Both the position numbers and the translations under genes were made by a program. Below, piece after piece: positions 17,824 to 28,604 of a stretch of 64,000 nt of DNA; position 1 is the first letter of the stretch; each line of letters starts with the position of its first letter. The DNA lies in contig NZ_SNUQ01000006.1 of NCBI RefSeq assembly GCF_012027555.1, positions 1-64,000 of the forward strand. Reading direction: 5' to 3'. This DNA is from Thermococcus sp. CX2 (lineage in GTDB: Archaea > Methanobacteriota_B > Thermococci > Thermococcales > Thermococcaceae). The notes beneath the pieces are model-generated. The model saw only the letters and a list, made by a program, of their open reading frames with translations. It made no database searches and was not told the DNA's origin.

Positions 17824-18082
17824 GGGTTTATACATTGGTTGATTCCGTGACATTACGGGAAGATTATGGAGGTTCTCGATACGTACTTTTCTGCAGCCAC
17901 AAGGAAGTCGACTTCGTAACGCCCCCATTTGGCATTGAGGTTAAATGGCAGGGAAAGGTTAAACCGAGCGGCTTTTCCTCGCGTTGCCATCAAAAACAAG
18001 CTCCTGCGCTCAAAAAAAAGGATTTGGATTTCGTGGGAAGAGGAACCTTGTGATAATCCTGGTCCTATTCCTCCAGCTTTAA
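17824..18082 (+). pseudogene. Decayed C-terminal fragment of an archaeal AAA+ ATPase (DUF4143/DUF234 type)
   Basis: Three frames together rebuild the tail of a familiar archaeal ATPase. Frame one gives LREDYGG, then HKEVDFVTPPFGIEVKWQ and KVKPSGFS, which includes the PD-(D/E)xK-like D...ExK motif. Frame two gives VAIKNKLL. Frame one resumes with KKDLDFVG, and a third frame ends [12 protein letters not shown] before TAA at 18080-18082. At least three frameshifts and the absence of the N-terminal ATPase domain show it is dead. It lies between cca and thpR and overlaps the thpR stop. Confidence 0.75.
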
Positions 18083-18636
18083 TCCCCCACCAGCTCAAAC
18101 CTCGCAACGGTCTCATAAATCGGGCCTTTCGGTGTCAGCGTGCTCTTCTTGAGCTCTATGGCCTCGACCTCAAACTCTCCGAAGTCCTCATTGGCGAGGT
18201 CTTTGAGCGCCATCGCCAGCTCCAGCTTGTCCCTCACGAACTTCACCCTTCCGATTGTGATATGGGCGACGAAGTCCTTATCCTTCTTGAAGCCCAGCCT
18301 CCTCATGGCCTTCTCTACGTCCTGGGCTATCGCCTTTATGCCCTCGTCGTTCTCTATTCCCGCCCAGATGACGCGGACGTAGTTCGGGTTGGGGAAGAGG
18401 CCGATGCCCTTTACCCTAACGCGGTGCTTCTTGTGCTTCTTCGCTATTTCTGCCAAAGCCCTCTTCACTTCTTCGGCGGTTGCCTCGTCAATCTCACCGA
18501 GGAACTTGAGCGTGACGTGGAAGTTCTCCCTCTCGACGAACTTTATCTTTGCCGCTTTATTTCCAATCCTTTCCTGAGCCTTCAGGAGGTTGTCCCTGAC
18601 CTCGTCGCTAACTTCGATGGCTATGAACGCCCTCAT
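18079..18636 (-). CDS. thpR: RNA 2',3'-cyclic phosphodiesterase (2'-5' RNA ligase family)
   Basis: A 2H-phosphoesterase with its two HxT/Sx motifs, FHVTLKF (about residue 40) and AHITIGR (about 125), and the opening MRAFIAIEV. It opens 2',3'-cyclic phosphates on RNA ends. I start at ATG 18636 behind GGGTGGTGAT; the longer frame adds four residues. It lies upstream of cca on the same strand; in Thermococcales these two tRNA-end genes are commonly neighbours (recalled), here split by the ATPase remnant. Confidence 0.92.
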   Translation of the reverse strand: MRAFIAIEVSDEVRDNLLKAQERIGNKAAKIKFVERENFHVTLKFLGEIDEATAEEVKRALAEIAKKHKKHRVRVKGIGLFPNPNYVRVIWAGIENDEGIKAIAQDVEKAMRRLGFKKDKDFVAHITIGRVKFVRDKLELAMALKDLANEDFGEFEVEAIELKKSTLTPKGPIYETVARFELVGD

Positions 18637-18693
18637 ATCACCACCCAAGAAAAATTGGGGGGAGGGGTTAAAGGGGTTTCGAGTCGTTCTTTC

Positions 18694-19011
18694 CTAATGC
18701 TTTCCGAGGAATCTTTCAACGAGGATCACTACAACCAGCTCGATAATGAGGCCCAAGAGTATAAAGTACTCTTTCTTGATGCTGATGAGGAATGCCAAAG
18801 CAAGCCACAGGAGAGTGAAGGCTCCGATCGTTATCAGTACACCCTTCGGAATGCTCCCATCGAGGTATCTCCCAAGCACGATCATGAAAATTAGTCCACC
18901 AATTTGAATCCACATCCATTGGCGGTTGATCTGTCGTGGGAAGTCCATGAATGCCAGTGCAAAAAGGAAGAGGAAGTAAATGAATGGAAGCACGAAAGTC
19001 CAGCGCTTCAT
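18694..19011 (-). CDS. Small membrane protein, about four helices, partner of the secreted protein
   Basis: A 105-residue integral membrane protein with hydrophobic stretches at about 5-20, 33-47, 54-73 and 80-98 (for example FVLPFIYFLFLFALAF and YFILLGLIIELVVVIL). No family recognised. ATG 19011 follows GAGGTGAAAAGC and lies ten bases after the stop of the upstream secreted protein, so the two form an operon. By position it could protect against, anchor or export that protein; this is inference only. Confidence 0.7.
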   Translation of the reverse strand: MKRWTFVLPFIYFLFLFALAFMDFPRQINRQWMWIQIGGLIFMIVLGRYLDGSIPKGVLITIGAFTLLWLALAFLISIKKEYFILLGLIIELVVVILVERFLGKH

Positions 19012-19021
19012 GCTTTTCACC

Positions 19022-19906
19022 TCAAGGATTCGGTAGATGGTAGTCATTTTTAAGTGTGTAGCTGGCTATTCTTAGGTATTTTAGAACGGGTTCGTATACA
19101 TATCCTGGGGGTATCCAGCGCCAGTGATATTCCCATTTCCAAGCGAACCATATCCACAAGCAACCATATTCATCTAAAAGGTAGTGCCCAAATGCTATTC
19201 CCCCTGCCAAGCCTACTATGGCTCCAACAATAGCCCCCGGCACATTGGCGAAGTAAGCACCTATAGCGGCTCCTAATGCAGTAGGGCCAACCTGAAGGAT
19301 AAATGCTGATTTTGCATTGGAAAAGTGCAGGTGTGTGAGCTTATTACCTTTGATTGAAACAGTGTCCCATGGTTCTATCCCATAGTACTCGTAATCTGGA
19401 TGCGGGTACCGTATCATGTAGCCTTTGACAAAGTATACTCCATCCCACCAGTAGTGTTGCTGTGTATTATAAGCTATGGTAGGGAAAGGCTCTTTGTTTA
19501 TCAATGACTTTGATATTAACTGTTTTGTTCTCAATCCTGGGGCTATTATATTTATGGGAGTCCTTATGGAGTAATTGGCTCCTGAGGAATCTCTGACTGT
19601 CAGTAGGTATGAGTTATCAATCTTGGTGGATGTTATATAAACAACGTCTACTATCTTATCTGTAGTTGTGTTCTTGATTAGTATCGTTGCTTCATTGCCA
19701 TTGGTTTTGTAGTCAATCAGTAGGTCTCCAAAAATAAAGACCTGTCTTGTGGATGTATTCACTAAGAGTTTAGTTGGGAACTCCTTCATAACCACTACCT
19801 TTGCGTGAGGATTTTGGGCGGGACTTGGCATCGCTACCGCGCTCCCTGCCGTCACTCCAACCATCAGCAGTCCAAGCAGGACTGCAAACAACGACTTCCA
19901 CTTCAC
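19022..19906 (-). CDS. Secreted protein with a C-terminal glycine-zipper segment
   Basis: An N-terminal signal peptide (FAVLLGLLMVGVTAGSAVA) precedes about 180 residues of extracellular, beta-rich, Asn/Thr-rich sequence. A glycine-zipper segment, GPTALGAAIGAYFANVPGA plus VGAIVGLAGGIAFG, follows at about 205-240, then a Trp-rich stretch (WIWFAWKWEYHWRW). Glycine zippers insert in membranes, and the layout is like pore-forming toxin precursors, but no homologue is recognised. I use the GTG at 19906 after GAGGTGG; the GTG at 19915 adds three residues. The gene is AT-richer than its neighbours and has its own promoter (CTTATAAG upstream). Confidence 0.7.
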   Translation of the reverse strand: MKWKSLFAVLLGLLMVGVTAGSAVAMPSPAQNPHAKVVVMKEFPTKLLVNTSTRQVFIFGDLLIDYKTNGNEATILIKNTTTDKIVDVVYITSTKIDNSYLLTVRDSSGANYSIRTPINIIAPGLRTKQLISKSLINKEPFPTIAYNTQQHYWWDGVYFVKGYMIRYPHPDYEYYGIEPWDTVSIKGNKLTHLHFSNAKSAFILQVGPTALGAAIGAYFANVPGAIVGAIVGLAGGIAFGHYLLDEYGCLWIWFAWKWEYHWRWIPPGYVYEPVLKYLRIASYTLKNDYHLPNP

Positions 19907-20104
19907 GAGGTCCACCTCTCCAAGGTTTTTGCATTATATTCTATCCAACTTAATCTTATAAGTTTTTCCTTTTACTTTAAGTAAAAATTCTTCCTTTTTT
20001 TTTTCAAGTATAATTTTATTCAGAATTGTGTTTTCCTTTTAGAATGAATCAAAAGAAGTCTGAGTAAGGAAGTTGCATGGTCATGCACTTGGAGAAAGTG
20101 GGGG

Positions 20105-20119
20105 CTAAAAATCAAAAAC
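20105..20119 (-). terminator. T-rich terminator after the phosphoribosyltransferase
   Basis: On the minus strand the stop codon is followed at once by GTTTTTGATTTTTAG, two T-runs typical of intrinsic archaeal termination. Confidence 0.45.
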
Positions 20120-20584
20120 TCACTCCCTCACAACAACAGGGAACTCTTCCCATGGGAAGACTATCCACTGGTCGGTTCTGAAGACATAGAAGTCAGGAAC
20201 GACCTTAGTCCAGGGCTTCATGCTGAGGCAGGCGACCTTTACCTCCCTGGCGCCGGCCTTCTTGACTTCCTCTATGACGACCTCAAGAGTCTTACCTGTG
20301 TCGCTGACGTCGTCGACGATGACGACCCTCTTTCCATCCAGCGAGCCGTGCAGCGGTATGGTCACCACAGGTTTCTCCATGTGCTCCTCTATATCCTTGT
20401 AGAACTTGACGGCTATGACCTTGACGTCAACGTCACCGAGGATGTGGCTGAGCCTTACAGCTGGAATGAGGCCGCCCCTGGCGACGCCGACTATGACGTC
20501 GGGCATGAATTTCTTCCTCATTTCTTCGGCGAGCGCGAAGACGGCCCTATCTATCTGCCACCAGGTGAAGTAAACCTTGTCCAT
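20120..20584 (-). CDS. Purine (xanthine/guanine-type) phosphoribosyltransferase
   Basis: A 154-residue type I phosphoribosyltransferase that salvages a purine base with PRPP. The PRPP loop is VVIVDDVSDTGKTL (about 85-98), and VGVARGG (about 33) is the pyrophosphate loop. WIVFPWE near the C-terminus fits the XGPRT/Gpt-like archaeal group. Which base is used cannot be read from sequence. It is transcribed alone, ending in T-runs. Confidence 0.85.
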   Translation of the reverse strand: MDKVYFTWWQIDRAVFALAEEMRKKFMPDVIVGVARGGLIPAVRLSHILGDVDVKVIAVKFYKDIEEHMEKPVVTIPLHGSLDGKRVVIVDDVSDTGKTLEVVIEEVKKAGAREVKVACLSMKPWTKVVPDFYVFRTDQWIVFPWEEFPVVVRE

Positions 20585-20720
20585 GCTAACACCTCCGAAT
20601 AGCGCAGGTTGGAAAGGCCCTTACTTTAAGGCTTTCGTCCGATGGGGAGAAGTTAAAGCCGTAGACTTAAAAAACCTCCGTTGACAGGGAGATGTCAAAG
20701 CATAAGAAAAAGGGGAGAAG

Positions 20721-23516
<2,796 letters not shown>

Positions 23517-23540
23517 TTATGGCTATCACCCCTACATATA

Positions 23541-23605
23541 CCTTACCCCAGTGGCCTTTGCCGGGGTGACGAATTTAGGGCTATAAATTTGCCTGTGGGG
23601 TAAGG
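23541..23605. repeat. Inverted repeat in the nrdJ upstream region
   Basis: CCTTACCCCA (23541-23550) and TGGGGTAAGG (23596-23605) form a perfect 10-base stem around a 45-base insert. The insert contains GGCAAATTTATAGCCC on the minus strand, with a TATA-like core. Two more CACCCC/TACCCC elements flank it (23527-23532 and 23606-23611). It could be a two-site operator at the nrdJ promoter or, if transcribed, a leader hairpin. Confidence 0.55.
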
Positions 23606-23643
23606 GGGTAGAAAAGGATGATGTCGGACAAATTATCCAAACG

Positions 23644-24078
23644 TCAAAGCCCCTCGTAGACCAGCCTGAGCCTGTAGGCGTGCTTGAGCTCCTCGCTGGC
23701 CATCATTCGGAAGATCTGACTCAGGGAACCGTCCAGGATTTCAGAGAGCTTTGTGTAGAGCTCGTAAGAGTGCTTTTCTCTCACGAGGGCTTCCAGTATC
23801 AGCTCTTCAAGGCTTTCTGGCTCGGCCCTCTCGTCGCTCAGCATGGGTTCAAGGCTCAGGGAGTCAAGGTATTCTATCACCGCCGTTCCTTCAAGGGTTC
23901 CCCCTGAGAGCATGTCCTCGAGGGTCTTCCTGTGCCTCAGTTCCTCCTCGGCTATGAGACGGAACGTCTCGACGAACTCGGGCCTTTCGTAGGTGGCGAA
24001 CGTTTCGCCGAGCTTGTACAGGTTGTAGAGCTCGTTCTCCTGCCAGATGAGCTTTTCAAGCAGCTCCCCAAGGTTCAT
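23644..24078 (-). CDS. Ferritin-like (rubrerythrin-type) four-helix protein
   Basis: A 144-residue helical protein with repeated carboxylate/His pairs for a di-iron site: ENELYNLY, EEELRHRKTLEDM, EKHSYELY and EELKHAYRL. There is no rubredoxin domain, so it is an erythrin-like protein, possibly handling iron, peroxide or oxygen. The stop overlaps nothing downstream; the start overlaps the stop of the HAD gene by four bases, so the two are cotranscribed. Confidence 0.8.
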   Translation of the reverse strand: MNLGELLEKLIWQENELYNLYKLGETFATYERPEFVETFRLIAEEELRHRKTLEDMLSGGTLEGTAVIEYLDSLSLEPMLSDERAEPESLEELILEALVREKHSYELYTKLSEILDGSLSQIFRMMASEELKHAYRLRLVYEGL

Positions 24079-24881
24079 TTGGAAGCCTCCACTTTGACTT
24101 TCAGGTATTCGAGGAGCTCCCCCACGCTCGGGAGGATCAGGTCGGGTTTTACCTCGCTCTTCTCGACGTCCTTCAGCGTGCTGACACCGGTTAAAACCAT
24201 CACCGCTTTCATGCCGAATCTCTTGGCAAAGGCTATGTCTGTATCGAGCCTGTCCCCGACCATCCAGACCTCGTCCACATCTCCAAGCTTCTCCATAACT
24301 ACCTCGTAGGCCGGCTCGTTGGGCTTGCCGATTATCAGGGGCTCCCTTTCGGTTGAGGCTTTCAGTGCCGCTATTACCGAGCCGGCTCCAGGGTAGAGGC
24401 CCTCCTCAGTGGGGTAAGTTGTGTCGGGATTGGTTCCTATGAAGTGCGCCCCGTTCCTTATGGCGAGCGTTCCGTACTTGAGCTTCTCGTAGGTTAGGGC
24501 CGGGTCAAGGCCGACCACGACGTATTGGATTTCCCTCCATCTCTCCCTCGCTTCCTCGACGCTTATCACCGGCCAGCCTATCTTCTTTATTTCCTCTTGG
24601 AGCCCTTTCCCACCGATGACGAAGATCGGCCCCTCCTCAAAGTGGGTCTCAAGGTATCTGGCAGTAGCGTAGCCTGAGGTGACGATTCGCTCTTCCTCGA
24701 CGTCTATTCCCATCCCGAGGAGCTTCTCACGGTACATCCGGGCGTTCTTGGTGGAGTTGTTGGTGAAAAAGGCGAAGGGGATGCCGTTTTCTTTCAGGAA
24801 GTTTATTACCTCCCGCGCGCCATCTATGGGCTTCTTGCCCCGATACATCACGCCGTCCATGTCGAATATTATGCCAATCAT
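24075..24881 (-). CDS. HAD-superfamily sugar/nucleotide phosphatase (NagD-like, subclass IIA)
   Basis: A phosphatase with HAD motif I FDMDGVMYRG (about 5-14), motif II FFTNNST (about 37-43), the lysine in GKPNEPAYE and motif III VGDRLDTDI (about 205). The IIA cap and the length of 268 fit the NagD/4-nitrophenylphosphatase group. Substrate unknown. I start at ATG 24881 after GGTG; a start three codons upstream is possible. The four-base overlap with the ferritin-like gene suggests translational coupling. Confidence 0.87.
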   Translation of the reverse strand: MIGIIFDMDGVMYRGKKPIDGAREVINFLKENGIPFAFFTNNSTKNARMYREKLLGMGIDVEEERIVTSGYATARYLETHFEEGPIFVIGGKGLQEEIKKIGWPVISVEEARERWREIQYVVVGLDPALTYEKLKYGTLAIRNGAHFIGTNPDTTYPTEEGLYPGAGSVIAALKASTEREPLIIGKPNEPAYEVVMEKLGDVDEVWMVGDRLDTDIAFAKRFGMKAVMVLTGVSTLKDVEKSEVKPDLILPSVGELLEYLKVKVEASK

Positions 24882-24922
24882 CGTGAGCACCGGAAAAAGA
24901 AAAAGGTGAGGAGTTTAAAAGC

Positions 24923-25519
24923 TCACTGCTCGGCGTTTATTTTCATGTCTACTTCCACTTTGTCGGTCTGGCACTCGTTGCCTGCTTCTGGTGAGAACCT
25001 TATCCTCATGACGACCTTTAGCACCTCGCCCTCTTCCAGGGAGCCTTTGAAGAGCTCTACCTCCTTCCTGTCGAGTTCTTTCAGGGTTTTGCCCGCTACC
25101 TCCGTCAGGTCTGTGGTTATATTCCCGTGCTGTACCGAGAGGCCGGTTATCACGAGATAGCCGCTCAGCTCGCCCCTATCTGTGGTGTTGTCGACCTCCT
25201 TCTCGGCGGGAGAGAGGGCACCGTCCTCTAAATCGTTAACGTAAATGGTCATCGTAATCCTCGAAACCTCGAGGTCTCCGCGGTTCTTCACGTAGAATGT
25301 TACTGTCCTCTCGTCGCCCGGCTTTAAATCCGAGAAGTCGAAGAGCTTGAGGTCGTTGTAGAATCTTTCCCCATCCTTGCTTATGCCTATGTCGAACTCC
25401 CCGGAGGAGATCTCGTTGTTCTCCGAGAGAGCAACGTCTGTGAAGAGGGAGCGGGAGAACCCCGCGAGCGCAACCAGCAACAGAAGGGCCCCAACTAATA
25501 CTATCTTCTGGTGTCTCAT
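24923..25519 (-). CDS. TasA/camelysin-like secreted fibre-type protein
   Basis: A signal-peptide-bearing extracellular protein (VLVGALLLLVALAGFSRS, about 6-23). It is followed by the SLFTDVALSENNEISSGEFDIGIS pattern in its family form (a short FTD motif, then a Ser/Gly-rich turn and the mature first strand), typical of TasA/CalY fibre proteins. Beta-sandwich strands with PGDERTVTFYVKN follow. In archaea, relatives of TasA assemble into bundling pili or threads (recalled). The start ATG 25519 follows GGTGG. It lies next to a DUF1616 membrane protein. No SipW-like peptidase is seen in the window. About 200 residues, normal for the family. Confidence 0.7.
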   Translation of the reverse strand: MRHQKIVLVGALLLLVALAGFSRSLFTDVALSENNEISSGEFDIGISKDGERFYNDLKLFDFSDLKPGDERTVTFYVKNRGDLEVSRITMTIYVNDLEDGALSPAEKEVDNTTDRGELSGYLVITGLSVQHGNITTDLTEVAGKTLKELDRKEVELFKGSLEEGEVLKVVMRIRFSPEAGNECQTDKVEVDMKINAEQ

Positions 25520-25602
25520 TTCCACCACCGATGATAGTATTCAGTGACGATTACGTATGACTAACTTATAAAGTTTTCTCTCAAAATAGTAAGAAGTGAG
25601 AC

Positions 25603-26589
25603 TCAGGGGATTACCTTCACGTTGAGCTTGAGGCTCTGTATCGTGCCGTTTATTGCCTCAAGGATGAGATTCCTAGCATCGGTTTCGGCGTAGTTCCCGT
25701 CCGGCGGTGCCGGCGGGAGCTCTGGCGGCTCGTCCTTGAAGAGGAGGAACCAGACCTGCCACTGGCCAGGTCTGTCTATGCTGAAGGTGTAGTTGGTCTC
25801 GAACTGGGGCGTCCAGTTGCCCTCGATGTTGACGGGGACGTCTGGCAGGGTGACGTTGAACTCGTACATCGGGTACATTTCGTAGATTATCGTCGTGTTG
25901 GTCGTGTTGTCCCACGTCAGGTTGACGAGCCATATCTGGACGTAGTAGGTGACGTTCCTATGCTCGTGGTTCACTATGCCTATTATCACCCTTCCCTCCT
26001 GGCCGACCCTCAGCTCGGTTGGGTAACCGGCGGCCTTGCCCTCCGGCCCGAGGATGTAGAACTCCGTGAAGGCCTCGCCGGGCTTCGGGTGGGTTATGAC
26101 GTAGCCCAGCGTTCCAATGGAGGTTATGATGGCGATTATTAGGATCACCGTGAGGGCCTTGTCGAGCTTGCTCGACTCCTCCCACTCGAGCTCATCCTTT
26201 ATCCTCTCGAGCGTTATCCATGGAATCCACGGTTCGAAGGCCTTTGCCCTGCGGTATATGGCGATGAGCGAGAAGGCGACGTTGAAAATCGTTAGGCTGA
26301 TGAGTATCGGGATGAGCCTTATTCCCCAGGGAGTGTAGTTTAAGGCCAAGCCTATGAGCGGGACGATGGCTATGCTGAGACCGAAGCTGAGGGCAAGCCT
26401 CTCGAGGTTGTCGAGCTCCTTCCTGTTGGGGAAGAGGGCGGTTATGAAGACGTATCCCGGGAAGAAGAGGACGAAGGCTAATCCGAGGGCTTTTCTGAGC
26501 AGGCTGTCCGGGAAGAAGGCTATCAGGAGGTCGAGGATCAACGACAGGGCGAGGATTATGAGCAGATCCCAGTAGTCTTTGAGCTTCAT
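25603..26589 (-). CDS. DUF1616 membrane protein
   Basis: Four N-terminal membrane helices (about 8-115, including LGLAFVLFFPGYVFITALFP, the hallmark DUF1616 segment) and a fifth near 145-165. An extracellular beta-rich domain (about 170-328) follows, with Asn-x-Thr sequons and strands such as VTYYVQIWLVNLTW. DUF1616 proteins recur with surface or S-layer genes; no function is proven. A TATA-like TTTTAAGC lies about 40 bases upstream. It probably shares a transcript with the TasA-like gene, 83 bases downstream. Confidence 0.8.
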   Translation of the reverse strand: MKLKDYWDLLIILALSLILDLLIAFFPDSLLRKALGLAFVLFFPGYVFITALFPNRKELDNLERLALSFGLSIAIVPLIGLALNYTPWGIRLIPILISLTIFNVAFSLIAIYRRAKAFEPWIPWITLERIKDELEWEESSKLDKALTVILIIAIITSIGTLGYVITHPKPGEAFTEFYILGPEGKAAGYPTELRVGQEGRVIIGIVNHEHRNVTYYVQIWLVNLTWDNTTNTTIIYEMYPMYEFNVTLPDVPVNIEGNWTPQFETNYTFSIDRPGQWQVWFLLFKDEPPELPPAPPDGNYAETDARNLILEAINGTIQSLKLNVKVIP

Positions 26590-26649
26590 CCGACTCCCTC
26601 CCTTTGGACGGGGTTGCTCCGCTTAAAACCCTTTCTTCCAAAACGTAGA

Positions 26650-26710
26650 GTAAGGTGGGCGCGTGGGTGCAACCATTCCGGATTAGGTCCGGCTGGGATA
26701 AAGGAGGGCA
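26650..26710. other. Intergenic stretch with a short hairpin
   Basis: The 180-base gap between the 184-residue membrane gene and DUF1616 (26590-26769) has no gene I can support. On the minus strand a T-run (CCCCTTTTTTCG, about 26752-26762) ends the upstream operon. A GC-rich part then includes CCGGA-CCTAA-TCCGG, a five-base-pair hairpin. It may be only terminator and promoter sequence. Confidence 0.3.
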
Positions 26711-26769
26711 GACTTCGGTAAACCGCAAAGAGGATGGTAGTGAAAACCTGCGAAAAAAGGGGAATCCCA

Positions 26770-27324
26770 TCACTTCCTTCCAAAGAGCCTCACCTCAAGG
26801 AACTCAACGTCTTTCCGCTCGGCGAGGAGTATGAAGAGCAGGCCGAGGCCTATGAGGACGAAGGACTGACCCACGGGGTCACTGAGGCTGTCCTTTGTCA
26901 GGTACATCACCGCGGCAGAAACGCCCAGCCAGCCGGCGAGATAGGCAACCACTTTCCCGGAGTGCCTGTAGGCCGAGTAGGTGACGACGGCCAGGAGGGC
27001 TATGAGGAACGTGTAGTCCGTGAGGGCTGAAGCTATGAGGACTGCCGAGAGGATGAGCTCCTCTTTTCCGACTTTAACCCCTCTAAGGACGTCGTCGAGT
27101 GCAAGAACCGTGGAAATGGCCACGAACCCAGCGAGTCTTAGCCCCTCCCACGTGTAAATCGAGATACCCGGGAGCGAGACTGCCATGAGGAGGACGTAGA
27201 GATAGAAAGCGGCCAGTGATAGGTCTCTGTCCTTGAACCGCAGTACGTAGGCTGGTATAACCAGGAGGAAGACGTAGTTGCGGAGTGCTATTCCGGTCAG
27301 GATAGTCGCTATCAGCCCTATCAC
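26770..27324 (-). CDS. Small polytopic membrane protein in the MoxR operon
   Basis: A 184-residue protein with about six membrane helices (for example LIATILTGIALRNYVFLL, VLLMAVSLPGISIY, VAYLAGWLGVSAAVMYL and FVLIGLGLLFILL). No family is recognised. Its start overlaps the DUF58 stop by four bases and it is the last gene of the DUF4129-DUF4350-MoxR-DUF58 operon, so it is likely a membrane component of the same system. Confidence 0.7.
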   Translation of the reverse strand: MIGLIATILTGIALRNYVFLLVIPAYVLRFKDRDLSLAAFYLYVLLMAVSLPGISIYTWEGLRLAGFVAISTVLALDDVLRGVKVGKEELILSAVLIASALTDYTFLIALLAVVTYSAYRHSGKVVAYLAGWLGVSAAVMYLTKDSLSDPVGQSFVLIGLGLLFILLAERKDVEFLEVRLFGRK

Positions 27325-28604
27325 AGTCTACCCACCACCCTCGGAAGCACATCTTTGGGGCCCACTTCAACGACCCTTATTCCGTTCATGACCTTCCTCA
27401 TGATGGCCTTCCTCTCGCGGTAGCCGCGGTAGAGGATCTCTATCTCCCTCTCGGTGAGTTCGTCCTTGTTGACGAAGAGGATTGGGTTTGGATATATGAG
27501 GGCCGCCTTTGAGCCCTTTCTCTCAAGCACCCTTGCCGCCTTTAGTATCTCTCCCGGGTGGAGGCCCAGGTCATCGACCATTATCACATATGCCCCGTTC
27601 TCGACCTTCATGGCAGCCTTGAGCGGACCGGAGGCGGTGGAGCCGCGCTTCATCTTCAAGATCAACCTGCCCATCTTTGAGGGAGACGATATTCCTGCGG
27701 GTTTGAGCGGAGGCAAGCCCCTCTCGCCCCTGAGCCCGAGCTCGGAGATTGCGGTTAACGGGTCCCTCGCGTACTCAATCACCTTGACGATGTCGTTCTC
27801 GTCGTAGGCTATCAGCTTCACGCTGTGGCCGAACCTTCTGAAGTAGGTGAAGAGCTGGGTGATTATCAGGACGAGGTAGTCTATTTTACCAGCCTTGAGC
27901 TCCCTCCGGAACTTACTGTCCACGTTGACGAGCAGGTACACATCGGCCAGGGTTTCCCTCTTGAAGACCCTGACTATGAGGGTGTTGAGCCTCGACGTGG
28001 CCTTCCAGTCGATCTTGGTTATGTCGTCCCCCGGGAGGAACTCCCTCAGCTCCTCGAAGTCGAGGGTTTCCGCACCGATTCCAAGCGCGCTCTCCGCTTC
28101 GGCCAGGGCTTCGACCTGGCGCCTTTCCTTAAGGGCCTCCCTTATGCTCTTCGGCGACGGAAAGACAGTCATTTCTCCGTGCTCGACTACCTGGAAGTCC
28201 CTCTTGAACAGCCCAAGCTCGTCCTCAAATGTTGCCTCTGCCTTGAGTGTTATCCTGCCCTTTGACTGGGGCACTATCGTCTGTTCGAGGTACTTTCTCT
28301 CACCGGGATTCAGGAATACTTTAAGCTCCTTCGCAAAGACACGCCTCGAAGTTTCCCGTATCCTCAGGAGGCCCTTAACCCGCGAGAGGTTCTCGACTTT
28401 GATTCTGGCTTTTGCAGGTTCCTTCTCCGTCCCCCTGTTGGGGACAGTTCTCTCGACCCTGACGTTGGGCTCGAAGCTCAGCCTGGCAAGGGAGTAGTGG
28501 GCCATGATCCCGACCGCCGTTAGCGCCGCCGCTGGGCTGCCCGTCAGGTAAGCGACCGCTGAGACCACCGCCGCGAGGGAGAGCAGGACTTCCGCCCTTT
28601 TCAT
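27321..28604 (-). CDS. DUF58 domain protein (MoxR partner)
   Basis: Two N-terminal membrane helices (about 5-40) are followed by a beta-rich region (about 50-170). The DUF58 segment has DDITKIDWKATSR, the family signature R-x-Y/F-x-PGD-x2-R...I-x-W-x-A (here REFLPGDDITKIDWKAT, about 188-205). A von Willebrand A-like domain follows. DUF58 proteins work with MoxR ATPases, perhaps in assembly or metal insertion of membrane or secreted complexes. It overlaps both neighbours by four bases. Confidence 0.88.
   Translation of the reverse strand: MKRAEVLLSLAAVVSAVAYLTGSPAAALTAVGIMAHYSLARLSFEPNVRVERTVPNRGTEKEPAKARIKVENLSRVKGLLRIRETSRRVFAKELKVFLNPGERKYLEQTIVPQSKGRITLKAEATFEDELGLFKRDFQVVEHGEMTVFPSPKSIREALKERRQVEALAEAESALGIGAETLDFEELREFLPGDDITKIDWKATSRLNTLIVRVFKRETLADVYLLVNVDSKFRRELKAGKIDYLVLIITQLFTYFRRFGHSVKLIAYDENDIVKVIEYARDPLTAISELGLRGERGLPPLKPAGISSPSKMGRLILKMKRGSTASGPLKAAMKVENGAYVIMVDDLGLHPGEILKAARVLERKGSKAALIYPNPILFVNKDELTEREIEILYRGYRERKAIMRKVMNGIRVVEVGPKDVLPRVVGRL

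Noticed and set aside
19935-20060. Poly-T tract near 19987-20010 as a mobile-element scar
   Set aside because: AT-rich promoter sequence of the secreted-protein gene explains it; no repeats or target duplications are visible.
23541-23605. Cobalamin riboswitch upstream of the B12-dependent nrdJ
   Set aside because: GGCCACTGG superficially resembles the conserved GCCACTG core, but the rest of the B12 box and junction is missing.
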